Below, piece by piece: positions 7,856 through 16,700 of a stretch of 64,000 nucleotides of DNA. How positions within the stretch are numbered: the stretch's first letter is position 1; each line of letters starts with the position of its first letter. Below the pieces are notes generated by a model. The model was not told the origin of the DNA. It saw only the letters and a list, made by a program, of their open reading frames with translations, and made no database searches. The translations under genes and the position numbers were made by a program. The stretch is from Pseudescherichia sp031979925 (GTDB lineage: Bacteria; Pseudomonadota; Gammaproteobacteria; Enterobacterales; Enterobacteriaceae): assembly GCF_031979925.1 (NCBI RefSeq), contig NZ_DALZFB010000001.1:248001-312000 (forward strand), given 5' to 3'.

Positions 7856-9238
7856 TTGAAAACCCCGCTTCTTCTACTCTTGCTGCTGGCAGGAGGCATA
7901 AATGATGCCTGCGCCATCGCACAGCAGCAGCCGCATAACCCCTTTGACAACGACAGCCTGCCGGATCTTGGGCTGACCTCCACCGGTGACACCCGTGTTA
8001 AAAGCGTGGCCGAAATGGCGAAAGCCTTTGGCGAAGCCAGCCAGACCGATAATGGCCTCACCGCCGGTCAGCAGGCGCGCCAGTTCGCCTTTGGTCAGAT
8101 CCGCGATGCCGTTAGCGAGGATGTGAATGAGCAGCTGGAGTCGTGGCTCTCCCCTTGGGGAAACGCCAGCGTTAACGTGCTGGTAAACGATGACGGACGT
8201 TTTACCGGTAGCCAGGGGAGCTGGTTTATCCCCTGGCAGGATAACAACCGCTATCTAAGCTGGAGCCAGCTGGGATTAACCCAGCAGGATGAAGGCCTGG
8301 TAAGCAATGCCGGTATCGGCCAGCGCTGGGTCGCCGGGCACTGGCTGCTCGGCTACAACACCTTCTACGATAACCTGCTGGATGAGAATCTGCAGCGCGC
8401 CGGGCTGGGCGCTGAGGCCTGGGGCGAGTACCTGCGCCTCTCCGCCAACTACTACCAGCCGCTCTCTGGCTGGGACTACTCCGGTACGGCAGTTCAACAG
8501 CGGCTGGCGCGCGGCTATGACGTCACTGCTCAGGCGCGGCTGCCGTTTTATGAACATATCAATACCAGCCTGAGCCTGGAGCAGTACTTTGGCGACAATG
8601 TCGATCTTTTCGACTCCGGCTCGGGCTACCACAACCCTGTAGCGGTCAACGTTGGCGTCAACTATACCCCGGTGCCGCTGGTGACGGTAACTGCTCAGCA
8701 TAAGCAGGGTGAGAGCGGAGAGAGTCAGAACAACCTTGGCCTCAATCTGAACTATCGCTTCGGCGTGCCGCTTAAAAAACAGCTTACCGCCAGCGAGGTG
8801 GCGGAGAGCCGATCCCTGCGCGGCAGCCGCTATGACAGCCCGGCACGCAATAACCTGCCGGTGATGGAGTATCGCCAGCGAAAGACCCTGTCGGTCTTTC
8901 TCGCTACGCCGCCGTGGGATCTCAAGCCGGGTGAAACGGTACAGATGGTGGTGCAGGTGCGCAGCCGCTACGGTGTCCGCTCTATCGCCTGGCAGGGGGA
9001 TACTCAGGCGCTGAGCCTGACTCCGCCGGTTAATGCCAATAGCAGCGAAGGCTGGAGCATTATCATGCCCGCCTGGGATAGCCGGGAGGGGGCCAACAAT
9101 ACGTGGCGTCTGTCGGTTACGGTGGAGGATGAGCAGGGGCAGCGCGTCTCCTCCAATGAGATCGCGCTTACGCTGGCCGAGCCGCTGGTAAGTGCACAGA
9201 ACACCGCTCCGCGCTGGCCGCAGCTGCCGGAGGGGTGA
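7856..9238 (+). CDS. ychO: Inverse autotransporter/invasin-like outer membrane protein YchO
   Basis: YchO is an intimin/invasin-type outer-membrane protein linked to adhesion in E. coli. The sequence has a leucine-rich signal peptide, an inverse-autotransporter beta-barrel (about residues 80-300, with ESWLSPWGNASV, GYNTFYDNLLDENLQRAG and NLGLNLNYRFGVPLKKQL), and a C-terminal Ig-like extension (KTLSVFLATPPWDLKPGE onwards). It lacks long Ig repeats and a C-type lectin domain. No ATG or GTG opens the frame. I give TTG at 7856, but CTG at 7832 lies six bases after AGGGG and would give an N-terminus closer to the E. coli length. It is divergent from the PEBP gene and convergent with narL, which ends one base after the ychO stop. 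Confidence 0.9.
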   Translation: MKTPLLLLLLLAGGINDACAIAQQQPHNPFDNDSLPDLGLTSTGDTRVKSVAEMAKAFGEASQTDNGLTAGQQARQFAFGQIRDAVSEDVNEQLESWLSPWGNASVNVLVNDDGRFTGSQGSWFIPWQDNNRYLSWSQLGLTQQDEGLVSNAGIGQRWVAGHWLLGYNTFYDNLLDENLQRAGLGAEAWGEYLRLSANYYQPLSGWDYSGTAVQQRLARGYDVTAQARLPFYEHINTSLSLEQYFGDNVDLFDSGSGYHNPVAVNVGVNYTPVPLVTVTAQHKQGESGESQNNLGLNLNYRFGVPLKKQLTASEVAESRSLRGSRYDSPARNNLPVMEYRQRKTLSVFLATPPWDLKPGETVQMVVQVRSRYGVRSIAWQGDTQALSLTPPVNANSSEGWSIIMPAWDSREGANNTWRLSVTVEDEQGQRVSSNEIALTLAEPLVSAQNTAPRWPQLPEG

Positions 9239-9889
9239 TCAGAAAATACGCTCCTGATGCACCCAGACCGCCGCTTCCACGCGAGATTTGAGCTTCATCT
9301 TCTTCAGCATATGCTTAACGTGCACCTTTACCGTGCTCTCGGTAATATCCAGACGGCGGGCAATCATCTTGTTGGGCAGGCCCTGGGCAATCAGCTTCAG
9401 GATATCGCGCTCGCGCGGCGTCAGCTGGGTCACGTCCCGGTCGGAGGTGGCGCGGTTGGCGCGCAGGCTGGCGGCCAGCACCGGCGTCAGCGCTTCGCTC
9501 AGCACCATCTCACCCGCTGCCGCCTGCTGTAACGCCTTCAGCAGATCCTCTGGCTCCATATCCTTCAGCAGGTAACCATCCGCGCCGCGCTTGAGAGCGG
9601 TGACCACATCCTCTTCATGATTGGAGACGCTGAAGACCACCACCCGTCCGGAGAGCGCCTTCTCCCGCAGCTTGTCCAGCGTCTCGAGGCCGTTCATGCC
9701 GGGCATATTCAAATCGAGCAGGATCAGATCGGGATCCAGCGTCTCCGCCAGCTCAATACCCTGTTCCCCGTTGCTGGCTTCGCCGATCACGCGGATATCG
9801 CTGGCCATGCTGATAAGCTGCCTGACGCCGGTGCGCAGCATCGGATGATCGTCAATCAGCAAAATGGTCGCGGGGTCCTGATTATTCAT
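9239..9889 (-). CDS. narL: Nitrate/nitrite response regulator NarL
   Basis: NarL is the DNA-binding partner of NarX and NarQ. It activates nitrate respiration genes and represses alternative anaerobic pathways. The 216-residue product has a receiver domain with the phospho-acceptor aspartate in LILLDLNMPGMNG (about residue 59), a linker, and a LuxR-type HTH (LTPRERDILKLIAQG, then ITESTVKVHVKHMLKKMKLK) that reads TACYNMT heptamers. The gene overlaps the end of narX by eight bases, so translation is probably coupled. Its targets include the narK and narG promoters further along this window. Confidence 0.98.
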   Translation of the reverse strand: MNNQDPATILLIDDHPMLRTGVRQLISMASDIRVIGEASNGEQGIELAETLDPDLILLDLNMPGMNGLETLDKLREKALSGRVVVFSVSNHEEDVVTALKRGADGYLLKDMEPEDLLKALQQAAAGEMVLSEALTPVLAASLRANRATSDRDVTQLTPRERDILKLIAQGLPNKMIARRLDITESTVKVHVKHMLKKMKLKSRVEAAVWVHQERIF

Positions 9890-11678
9890 GTTTATCTCCT
9901 TGTACGGATGAGAGAAGCTTTTCGGGTATAAAATTCACCACCACCTCGGTGCCGCCGGACTCCCGCCGCCGAACCTGACAATCTCCGCGCAGGCTCTGGG
10001 CGCGATCGCGCATGATAATTAATCCGTAGTGGTTGGTGCGTTCGGCGTTGTCCGGCACACCGCAGCCGTTGTCGCTAATGCTAACCTTCACCTGCCGTCC
10101 CAGTTGAACCGCCGTGACGGTGACTTCACTTGCACCGGAGTGTTTCAGGGCGTTGCTCAGCGCCTCGCGGGCAATCTGCAACAGGTGGATGGCCTGATGG
10201 GAGGGCACAATGCGCGGCGGCAGCTGGTAGTCCAGCCTGACCGGGAAGCCGAAGTGGGCGCTATACTCCTGGCAGCTCGCCTCCAGCGCCGGACGCAGGC
10301 CCGGCTCGTTGAGCTGCAAACGGAACGTGGTTAGCAGCTCGCGCAGCTGCGCCCAGGAGGTATTAAGCTCGTTGCGGATCTGCCCCAGAAGCTGCTGGCT
10401 GGAGTCGGGCAGGCTCTCACCCTGCATCTGTAGACAGCTGACCTGCATCTTCATACAGGAGAGGGACTGGGCGATAGAGTCATGCAGCTCCCGGGCGATG
10501 GTGGCGCGCTCCTCCATCACCATCAGCTGCTGCTGGCGCTCCTGGTGACGATCCAGCGCCAGGGTGGCGGTAAGCTGCTCCACCAGGGTATCCACCAGCT
10601 GCTGCTGATCGTGGCTCAGGTGCCGTCCCGCCGGCAGGGTTGCCAGCAGCAGACCGTACTGCATATGGTTATCCGCCAGCCGCCACTTCAGGGTTGTGCC
10701 GCCGTTGCCCGTGGGCAGGATCCCGCGCGGGCAGAGGTGGCAGCCGATGTCATCGCAGGTCATGTCCGGCTGGCAGGTAAACTCCTGGCGGTTATCCTCA
10801 TCTTCCAGATCGTAGACGCGCAGCTCGATATCGTGCAGCAGGGTGAGATTTTGCAGGCCGTTAAGCACCGGCGAGAGGCGCTCGCACAGCGGAACCTGCA
10901 TGTGCAGACGACGGTTGGCTTGCCAGAGGAAAGAGAGGATCTCGTTCTTTTGCTCCAGCCCGGCGGTCTTCTCTTTTACCCGCTGCTCCAGCACCGCATA
11001 GCTCTGGGCCAGCTCGCTGGACATGTTGTTGAGCGCCGTGCCGAGCTTGGCCATCTCGTTACGCCCGCTGATATGCGCTCGCTGGGTGAAATCGCGATGG
11101 CTCACGGCATGGGCCATGCTGAGCAGCTGCCGCCAGGGCTGCAGCAGACGCGCACGCAGCCAGATCACGGTAAAGACCAGCAGCAGGGCCATAAACACTG
11201 CCATGCCGCGCTGAAGCAGCAGAACGCGATCGATCCGCTGCTCGGTGCGGCGATCGAAGCTGCTCACCAACTGGTCGATGCGGTTCACAAAGGTGGCAAT
11301 CTCGCCTGATACCGCTGCTGCGTCCTGAGCCTGCACCAGGGCCGGAATAAGATTGCGCTGCCAGTAGCGCTGGAGCGCCTGCAGCTGAGGCAGCTGGCCA
11401 TCACGCAACGCAGCCTGGGTCAGCTCCGGGCTAAATGCCGTGCGGGTCATCTCATCGATTAGCGGCTGGTCGGCTTCCGTAAGCGGCATGGCGGCCAGCA
11501 GGCGATAGCTCTGCATTCGCAGCGATCCCGCCTTGTTAATGGCGTGGGCGCTGCCCTGTACTCCCTGCACTAGCCAGCCAGAGATAGCCATCCCGGTTAC
11601 GCCAATGGCGGTAGAGAGCAGAACGATCAGCAACAGTTGGTTAACCAGCGTTAGCGGTGAAAAGAGGCGTTTTAGCAT
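9882..11678 (-). CDS. narX: Nitrate/nitrite sensor histidine kinase NarX
   Basis: NarX senses nitrate and nitrite in the periplasm and controls NarL phosphorylation. The 598-residue protein has two membrane helices (about residues 15-37 and 152-175) around a periplasmic domain. Its P-box, INKAGSLRMQSYRLL, binds the ligand. HAMP and the central module follow, the latter with the cysteine cluster FTCQPDMTC...GCHLCPRG. The HPK7-type kinase has the histidine in IARELHDSIAQSL and an ATP-binding domain (SDNGCGVPDN). I use ATG 11678 (MLKRLFSPLTLVNQ), which matches E. coli; a TTG nine bases upstream is also open. narX and narL form one operon divergent from narK. Confidence 0.97.
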   Translation of the reverse strand: MLKRLFSPLTLVNQLLLIVLLSTAIGVTGMAISGWLVQGVQGSAHAINKAGSLRMQSYRLLAAMPLTEADQPLIDEMTRTAFSPELTQAALRDGQLPQLQALQRYWQRNLIPALVQAQDAAAVSGEIATFVNRIDQLVSSFDRRTEQRIDRVLLLQRGMAVFMALLLVFTVIWLRARLLQPWRQLLSMAHAVSHRDFTQRAHISGRNEMAKLGTALNNMSSELAQSYAVLEQRVKEKTAGLEQKNEILSFLWQANRRLHMQVPLCERLSPVLNGLQNLTLLHDIELRVYDLEDEDNRQEFTCQPDMTCDDIGCHLCPRGILPTGNGGTTLKWRLADNHMQYGLLLATLPAGRHLSHDQQQLVDTLVEQLTATLALDRHQERQQQLMVMEERATIARELHDSIAQSLSCMKMQVSCLQMQGESLPDSSQQLLGQIRNELNTSWAQLRELLTTFRLQLNEPGLRPALEASCQEYSAHFGFPVRLDYQLPPRIVPSHQAIHLLQIAREALSNALKHSGASEVTVTAVQLGRQVKVSISDNGCGVPDNAERTNHYGLIIMRDRAQSLRGDCQVRRRESGGTEVVVNFIPEKLLSSVQGDKHE

Positions 11679-11745
11679 AAACGGCAAGACTCCTGACCCG
11701 GCAACTCACCGGGAGTGGGGCTATTTTCGGCTATACCCTGGAGTA

Positions 11746-11772
11746 TACCCATACCCCAAAAGAGTTACTCCT
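11746..11772. promoter_or_regulatory. Two NarL heptamers upstream of narX
   Basis: TACCCAT (11746-11752) and TACTCCT (11766-11772) both fit the NarL consensus TACYNMT. They lie about 70-95 bp before the narX start, in the divergent narX-narK region, where nitrate autoregulation of narXL would be expected. Binding is inferred from the pattern only. Confidence 0.5.
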
Positions 11773-11861
11773 TTATTGTCGAGCCAGACGCGGGCTGGAG
11801 AGTGACAACGCGCAAACGCGTCACCGGCGTGAAAAACCACAGCTTTTCTGTCAGTTTCAGC

Positions 11862-11877
11862 TGCCCATTTAGGGGTA
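11862..11877. promoter_or_regulatory. 7-2-7 NarL/NarP site upstream of narK
   Basis: TGCCCAT-TT-AGGGGTA is an inverted pair of heptamers with a two-base gap, the arrangement preferred by NarL and also recognised by NarP. It is centred 52 bp upstream of the centre of the FNR box, which suits nitrate activation of narK. The first heptamer has G at its second position instead of A. Confidence 0.65.
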
Positions 11878-11914
11878 GGGCGGTTTTAGCGTCGCTGAAA
11901 TGGCAACTTTTCCT

Positions 11915-11928
11915 TTGATTTATATCAA
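11915..11928. promoter_or_regulatory. FNR box of the narK promoter
   Basis: TTGATTTATATCAA is a perfect FNR consensus (TTGAT-N4-ATCAA). If it is centred at -41.5, transcription starts near 11963, about 25 bp before the narK ATG. FNR activation during anaerobiosis is well established for narK in E. coli. Confidence 0.8.
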
Positions 11929-11987
11929 CTTAAGCGCTGGCGTAAACCCTATGGTGGCAGGGGTTAAATCCCTTATCAGAGGTGTCT

Positions 11988-13382
11988 ATGAGTCACTCTT
12001 CCATACCTGAAAGGACCACCGGAGCCGTCATTACCGACTGGCGACCGGAGGATCCTGCTTTCTGGCAGCAGCGTGGCCAGTCCGTGGCGAGCCGCAATCT
12101 GTGGATCTCCGTGCCCTGTTTGCTGCTGGCGTTTTGCGTCTGGATGCTGTTCAGCGCCGTGGCGGTTAATCTTAATAAAGTTGGTTTTAATTTTACGACC
12201 GATCAGCTCTTTATGTTGACCGCGCTACCCTCCGTCTCCGGAGCGCTGCTGCGGGTGCCGTACTCGTTTATGGTGCCTATCTTTGGCGGCCGCCGCTGGA
12301 CCGCGTTCAGTACCGGGATCATGATCGTTCCCTGCGTCTGGCTGGGCATTGCCGTCCAGGATACCAGCACGCCATTTAGCACCTTTATCATCATCTCCCT
12401 GCTCTGTGGCTTTGCCGGTGCCAACTTTGCCTCCAGCATGGCTAACATCAGCTTCTTCTTTCCCAAGCAGAAGCAGGGTAGTGCCCTGGGGATCAACGGC
12501 GGGTTGGGTAACCTCGGGGTGAGCGTGATGCAGCTGCTGGCCCCGCTGGCGATCACCTTCTCGCTGTTTGCCTTTTTTGGCGCGACCGGCGTTCAGCAGG
12601 AAGATGGCTCCATGCTCTACCTGGAGAACGCCGCCTGGATCTGGGTGCCATTCCTGATTGTCTTTACCCTCGCGGCCTGGTTTGGCATGAACGAGCTGGC
12701 GACCTCTAAGGCCTCGCTGCGCTCGCAGCTGCCGGTGCTTAAGCGCGTGCATCTGTGGATCCTGGGCTTCCTCTACCTGGCCACCTTTGGCTCGTTTATT
12801 GGTTTTTCGGCAGGCTTTGCAATGCTGTCCAAAACCCAGTTTCCTGAGGTCAACGTGCTGCACTTTGCCTTCTTCGGCCCGCTGGTGGGCGCGCTGGCTC
12901 GTTCGGCGGGTGGGGCGCTCTCTGACCGGCTGGGTGGCGTTCGCGTAACGCTGTTGAACTTTGTGGCGATGGCGATCTTTAGCGCGCTGCTGTTCCTGAC
13001 CCTGCCATCGGCCGGAAGCGAGGGTAACTTTAGCGCCTTCTTCGCTGTCTTCCTGATGCTGTTTCTTACCGCCGGGCTGGGAAGCGGCTCCAGCTTCCAG
13101 ATGATCTCAGTGATCTTCCGCAAGATGACCATGGAGCGGGTGAAAGCGCAGGGCGGCAGCGAGGAGCAGGCGCTGCGAGAGGCGGCGACCGATACGGCCG
13201 CGGCGCTCGGGTTCATTTCGGCCATCGGCGCGATTGGCGGCTTCTTTATCCCCAAGGCTTTCGGCACCTCGCTGGCGCTGACCGGCTCCCCGGCCGGAGC
13301 AATGAAAGTCTTCCTCGTGTTCTACATCGCCTGCGTGTTTATCACCTGGGTGGTTTACGGACGTAAAGCTAAAACAAAATAA
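11988..13382 (+). CDS. narK: Nitrate/nitrite transporter NarK
   Basis: NarK is an inner-membrane major-facilitator transporter that imports nitrate in exchange for nitrite and so feeds the cytoplasmic active site of NarGHI. The 464-residue product has about twelve membrane helices. It carries the nitrate-porter signatures GFAGANFASSMANISFFFP and GLGSGSSFQMISVIFRK and the substrate arginines within RVPYSF and ARSAGG. The ATG at 11988 gives the E. coli-type start MSHSSIPERTTGAV; a GTG two codons earlier is open but unnecessary. FNR and NarL sites lie upstream, and narGHJI follows downstream after its own regulatory region. Confidence 0.97.
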   Translation: MSHSSIPERTTGAVITDWRPEDPAFWQQRGQSVASRNLWISVPCLLLAFCVWMLFSAVAVNLNKVGFNFTTDQLFMLTALPSVSGALLRVPYSFMVPIFGGRRWTAFSTGIMIVPCVWLGIAVQDTSTPFSTFIIISLLCGFAGANFASSMANISFFFPKQKQGSALGINGGLGNLGVSVMQLLAPLAITFSLFAFFGATGVQQEDGSMLYLENAAWIWVPFLIVFTLAAWFGMNELATSKASLRSQLPVLKRVHLWILGFLYLATFGSFIGFSAGFAMLSKTQFPEVNVLHFAFFGPLVGALARSAGGALSDRLGGVRVTLLNFVAMAIFSALLFLTLPSAGSEGNFSAFFAVFLMLFLTAGLGSGSSFQMISVIFRKMTMERVKAQGGSEEQALREAATDTAAALGFISAIGAIGGFFIPKAFGTSLALTGSPAGAMKVFLVFYIACVFITWVVYGRKAKTK

Positions 13383-13401
13383 AGCACTGTTGATTATCCT
13401 T

Positions 13402-13427
13402 GCGCGGTGCAATGCCGCGCTTTTTTT
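13402..13427 (+). terminator. Terminator after narK
   Basis: GCGCGG and CCGCGC form a six-base stem with a seven-base loop, followed directly by seven T. Confidence 0.85.
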
Positions 13428-13512
13428 ACCTCTTTTGTAGTTACAACATACTTTATAGAGAGCGTTACCCGCTCCCGTTACTATGAAACCGGTGGCGGCT
13501 CGTCAGAGGATC

Positions 13513-13529
13513 TACCCCTTAATACCCCT
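13513..13529. promoter_or_regulatory. Paired NarL heptamers upstream of narG
   Basis: TACCCCT occurs twice in direct orientation (13513-13519 and 13523-13529), ten bases apart, about 150 bp upstream of the FNR box. This corresponds to the distant NarL cluster (near -195) that activates narG in E. coli. Confidence 0.7.
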
Positions 13530-13662
13530 GACGCTGAAATACCATTGTAAAAAAAGCGGGTTAAATGATAAAAACCTAATAAATCAGCAAGATAAAAAAT
13601 CATCCTCTCTGCCACTTTGGAGGTAGATGAAAAATACACCGCTTTTGCTATGCCTGCCTGCC

Positions 13663-13676
13663 TTGATCGCCATCAA
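13663..13676. promoter_or_regulatory. FNR box of the narGHJI promoter
   Basis: TTGATCGCCATCAA is a perfect TTGAT-N4-ATCAA site. With the usual -41.5 position, transcription would start near 13711, leaving a leader of about 57 bases before narG. Confidence 0.85.
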
Positions 13677-13767
13677 TTCTCACGTCCTTTCAGCGCGTTA
13701 ACGTCGCCTCATTCGCAGCAATGTCGCTTTTTCAGAGAGCCAGCAGGCTCCACACAGGAGAAACCCG

Positions 13768-16700
13768 ATGAGTAAATTCCTGGACCGGTTTCGCTACTTC
13801 AAACAGAAGGGCGAAACCTTTGCCGATGGGCATGGCCAGATCCATGAAACAAACCGGGACTGGGAGGATGGATACCGCAGCCGCTGGTCGCACGACAAAA
13901 TTGTGCGCTCCACGCACGGCGTAAACTGCACCGGCTCCTGCAGCTGGAAGATCTACGTCAAAAACGGTCTGGTCACCTGGGAAACCCAGCAGACCGACTA
14001 CCCGCGTACCCGTCCTGATATGCCTAATCATGAGCCGCGCGGCTGTCCGCGTGGGGCCAGCTACTCCTGGTATCTCTACAGCGCTAACCGCCTGAAATAC
14101 CCTCTGATGCGCAAACGCCTGATGAAAATGTGGCGTGAAGCGAAAGCTCAGCACAGCGATCCGGTTGACGCATGGGCTTCTATTATTGAAGACGCCGACA
14201 AAGCGAAAAGCTTCAAGCAGGCGCGCGGACGCGGCGGCTTTGTCCGCTCCTCCTGGCAGGAGGTCAACGAGCTGATCGCCGCCTCTAACGTCTATACCGT
14301 TAAAACCTACGGCCCAGACCGCGTGGCGGGCTTCTCGCCGATCCCGGCGATGTCGATGGTCTCCTACGCCTCCGGCGCGCGCTACCTGTCGCTGATCGGC
14401 GGCACCTGCCTGAGCTTCTACGACTGGTACTGCGACCTGCCGCCAGCCTCCCCGCAAACCTGGGGTGAGCAGACCGACGTGCCGGAATCCGCCGACTGGT
14501 ACAACTCCAGCTACATTATCGCCTGGGGCTCTAACGTTCCGCAGACCCGTACCCCGGATGCCCACTTCTTTACCGAAGTCCGTTACAAAGGCACCAAAAC
14601 CGTTGCCGTTACCCCGGACTATGCCGAAATCGCCAAGCTGTGTGACCTGTGGCTGGCCCCGAAGCAAGGCACCGACGCCGCAATGGCGATGGCGATGGGC
14701 CACGTCATGCTGCGCGAGTTCCACCTCGACAAGCCGAGCCAGTACTTTACCGACTACGTGCGTCGCTATACCGATATGCCGATGCTGGTGATGCTCGAAG
14801 AGCGCGACGGCTACTATGCGGCAGGGCGGATGCTGCGTGCCGCTGACCTGGTGGATGCCCTCGGTCAGGAGAATAACCCTGAGTGGAAAACCGTGGCCTG
14901 CAATGACAGCGGCGAGCTGATTGCACCTAACGGCTCCATCGGTTTCCGCTGGGGCGAGAAAGGGAAGTGGAACCTTGAGCAGCGCGACGGCACCAGCGGG
15001 GCGGACGCCGAGCTTCGCCTGAGCCTGCTGGGCGGTCACGATGATATCGCCGAGGTGGGCTTCCCCTACTTTGGCAACGAAGGGTCAGAGCACTTCAACC
15101 GCGTTGAGCTGCAAAATATCCTCCTGCACAAGCTGCCGGTAAAACGCCTGCAGCTGGCGGATGGCAGCACCGCGCTGGTCACCACCGTCTACGATCTGAC
15201 GATGGCCAACTACGGTCTCGACCGTGGCCTGGGCGATGCCAACGCCGCCGCCAGCTATGACGAAGTGAAAGCGTATACGCCGGCGTGGGCGGAAAAAATA
15301 ACCGGCGTGCCGCGGGCGCATATTATCCGTACCGCCCGTGAGTTTGCTGATAACGCCGATAAAACCCATGGTCGTTCGATGATCATCGTCGGCGCAGGCC
15401 TGAATCACTGGTTCCACATGGACATGAACTACCGTGGCCTGATCAATATGCTGGTATTCTGCGGCTGTGTCGGCCAGAGCGGCGGCGGCTGGGCGCACTA
15501 CGTCGGCCAGGAGAAGCTGCGTCCGCAGACTGGCTGGCAGCCGCTGGCGTTCGCCCTCGACTGGCAGCGTCCGCCTCGCCATATGAACGGTACCTCCTTC
15601 TTCTACAACCACTCCGGGCAGTGGCGTTATGAGACCCTGACCGCACAGGAGCTGCTCTCTCCGCTGGCGGATAAGTCCCGCTACAGCGGCCATCTGCTCG
15701 ACTTTAACGTGCGCGCCGAGCGCATGGGCTGGCTGCCATCCGCACCGCAGCTGGGCACCAACCCGCTGCGCATCGCCGCTGAAGCTGAAAAAGCGGGCAT
15801 GTCGGCGGTGGATTACACCGTCAAGGCGCTGAAAGAGGGGACGATTCGCTTTGCGGCCGAGCAGCCGGAGAACGGCAAAAACCATCCGCGTAACCTCTTT
15901 ATCTGGCGCTCTAACCTGCTTGGCTCCTCCGGGAAAGGCCATGAGTACATGCTGAAGTACCTGCTGGGTACCGAGAACGGCATTCAGGGTAAGGATCTGG
16001 GCATGCAGGGCGGCGTGAAGCCGGAAGAGGTCGAGTGGCATGATAATGGCCTCGACGGCAAGCTGGATCTGGTGGTCACCCTCGACTTCCGCCTGTCGAG
16101 CACCTGTCTCTACTCCGATATCGTGCTGCCGACGGCAACCTGGTATGAGAAAGACGACATGAATACCTCGGATATGCATCCGTTTATTCATCCGCTCTCT
16201 GCCGCCGTCGATCCGGCCTGGGAGTCGAAAAGCGACTGGGAGATCTACAAAGGCATCGCCCAGAAGTTCTCTGAAGTGTGCGTGGGCCACCTGGGCGTCG
16301 AAACTGACGTGGTAACCCTGCCTATCCAGCACGACTCCGCCGCCGAGCTGGCGCAGCCGCTGGATGTTAAGGACTGGAAGAAAGGCGAGTGCGACCTGAT
16401 CCCCGGCAAAACCGCGCCGCATATCATTCCGGTGGAGCGCGACTACCCCGCGACCTATGAGCGCTTTACCTCCATCGGTCCGCTGCTGGATAAGGTGGGC
16501 AACGGCGGCAAGGGCATCGCGTGGAACACCGAAAGCGAAATGGATCTGCTGCGCAAGCTTAACTACACCAAGGCAGAAGGCCCGGCGAAAGGCCAGCCGA
16601 TGCTTAACAGCGCCATCGATGCAGCGGAGATGATCCTGACCCTCGCCCCAGAGACCAACGGTCACGTGGCGGTTAAGGCCTGGGCGGCGCTGAGCGAGTT

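Larger units (their letters stand above)
13428..13767 (+). promoter_or_regulatory. narG control region
   Basis: This 340 bp gap before narG holds the recognisable anaerobic and nitrate control sites listed separately. Between them lies an A/T-rich stretch (about 13550-13610), where E. coli has an IHF-bend site, but I cannot pick out a convincing IHF consensus. A Shine-Dalgarno AGGAG sits nine bases before the narG ATG. Confidence 0.7.

Noticed and set aside
10482..11309. Open frame of 275 codons on the plus strand inside narX
   Set aside because: Antisense to narX, histidine/glutamine-rich shadow translation with no motif.
13732..15039. Long open frame (435 codons) on the minus strand at the start of narG
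   Set aside because: Antisense to the narG coding sequence, low-complexity translation and no family signal.
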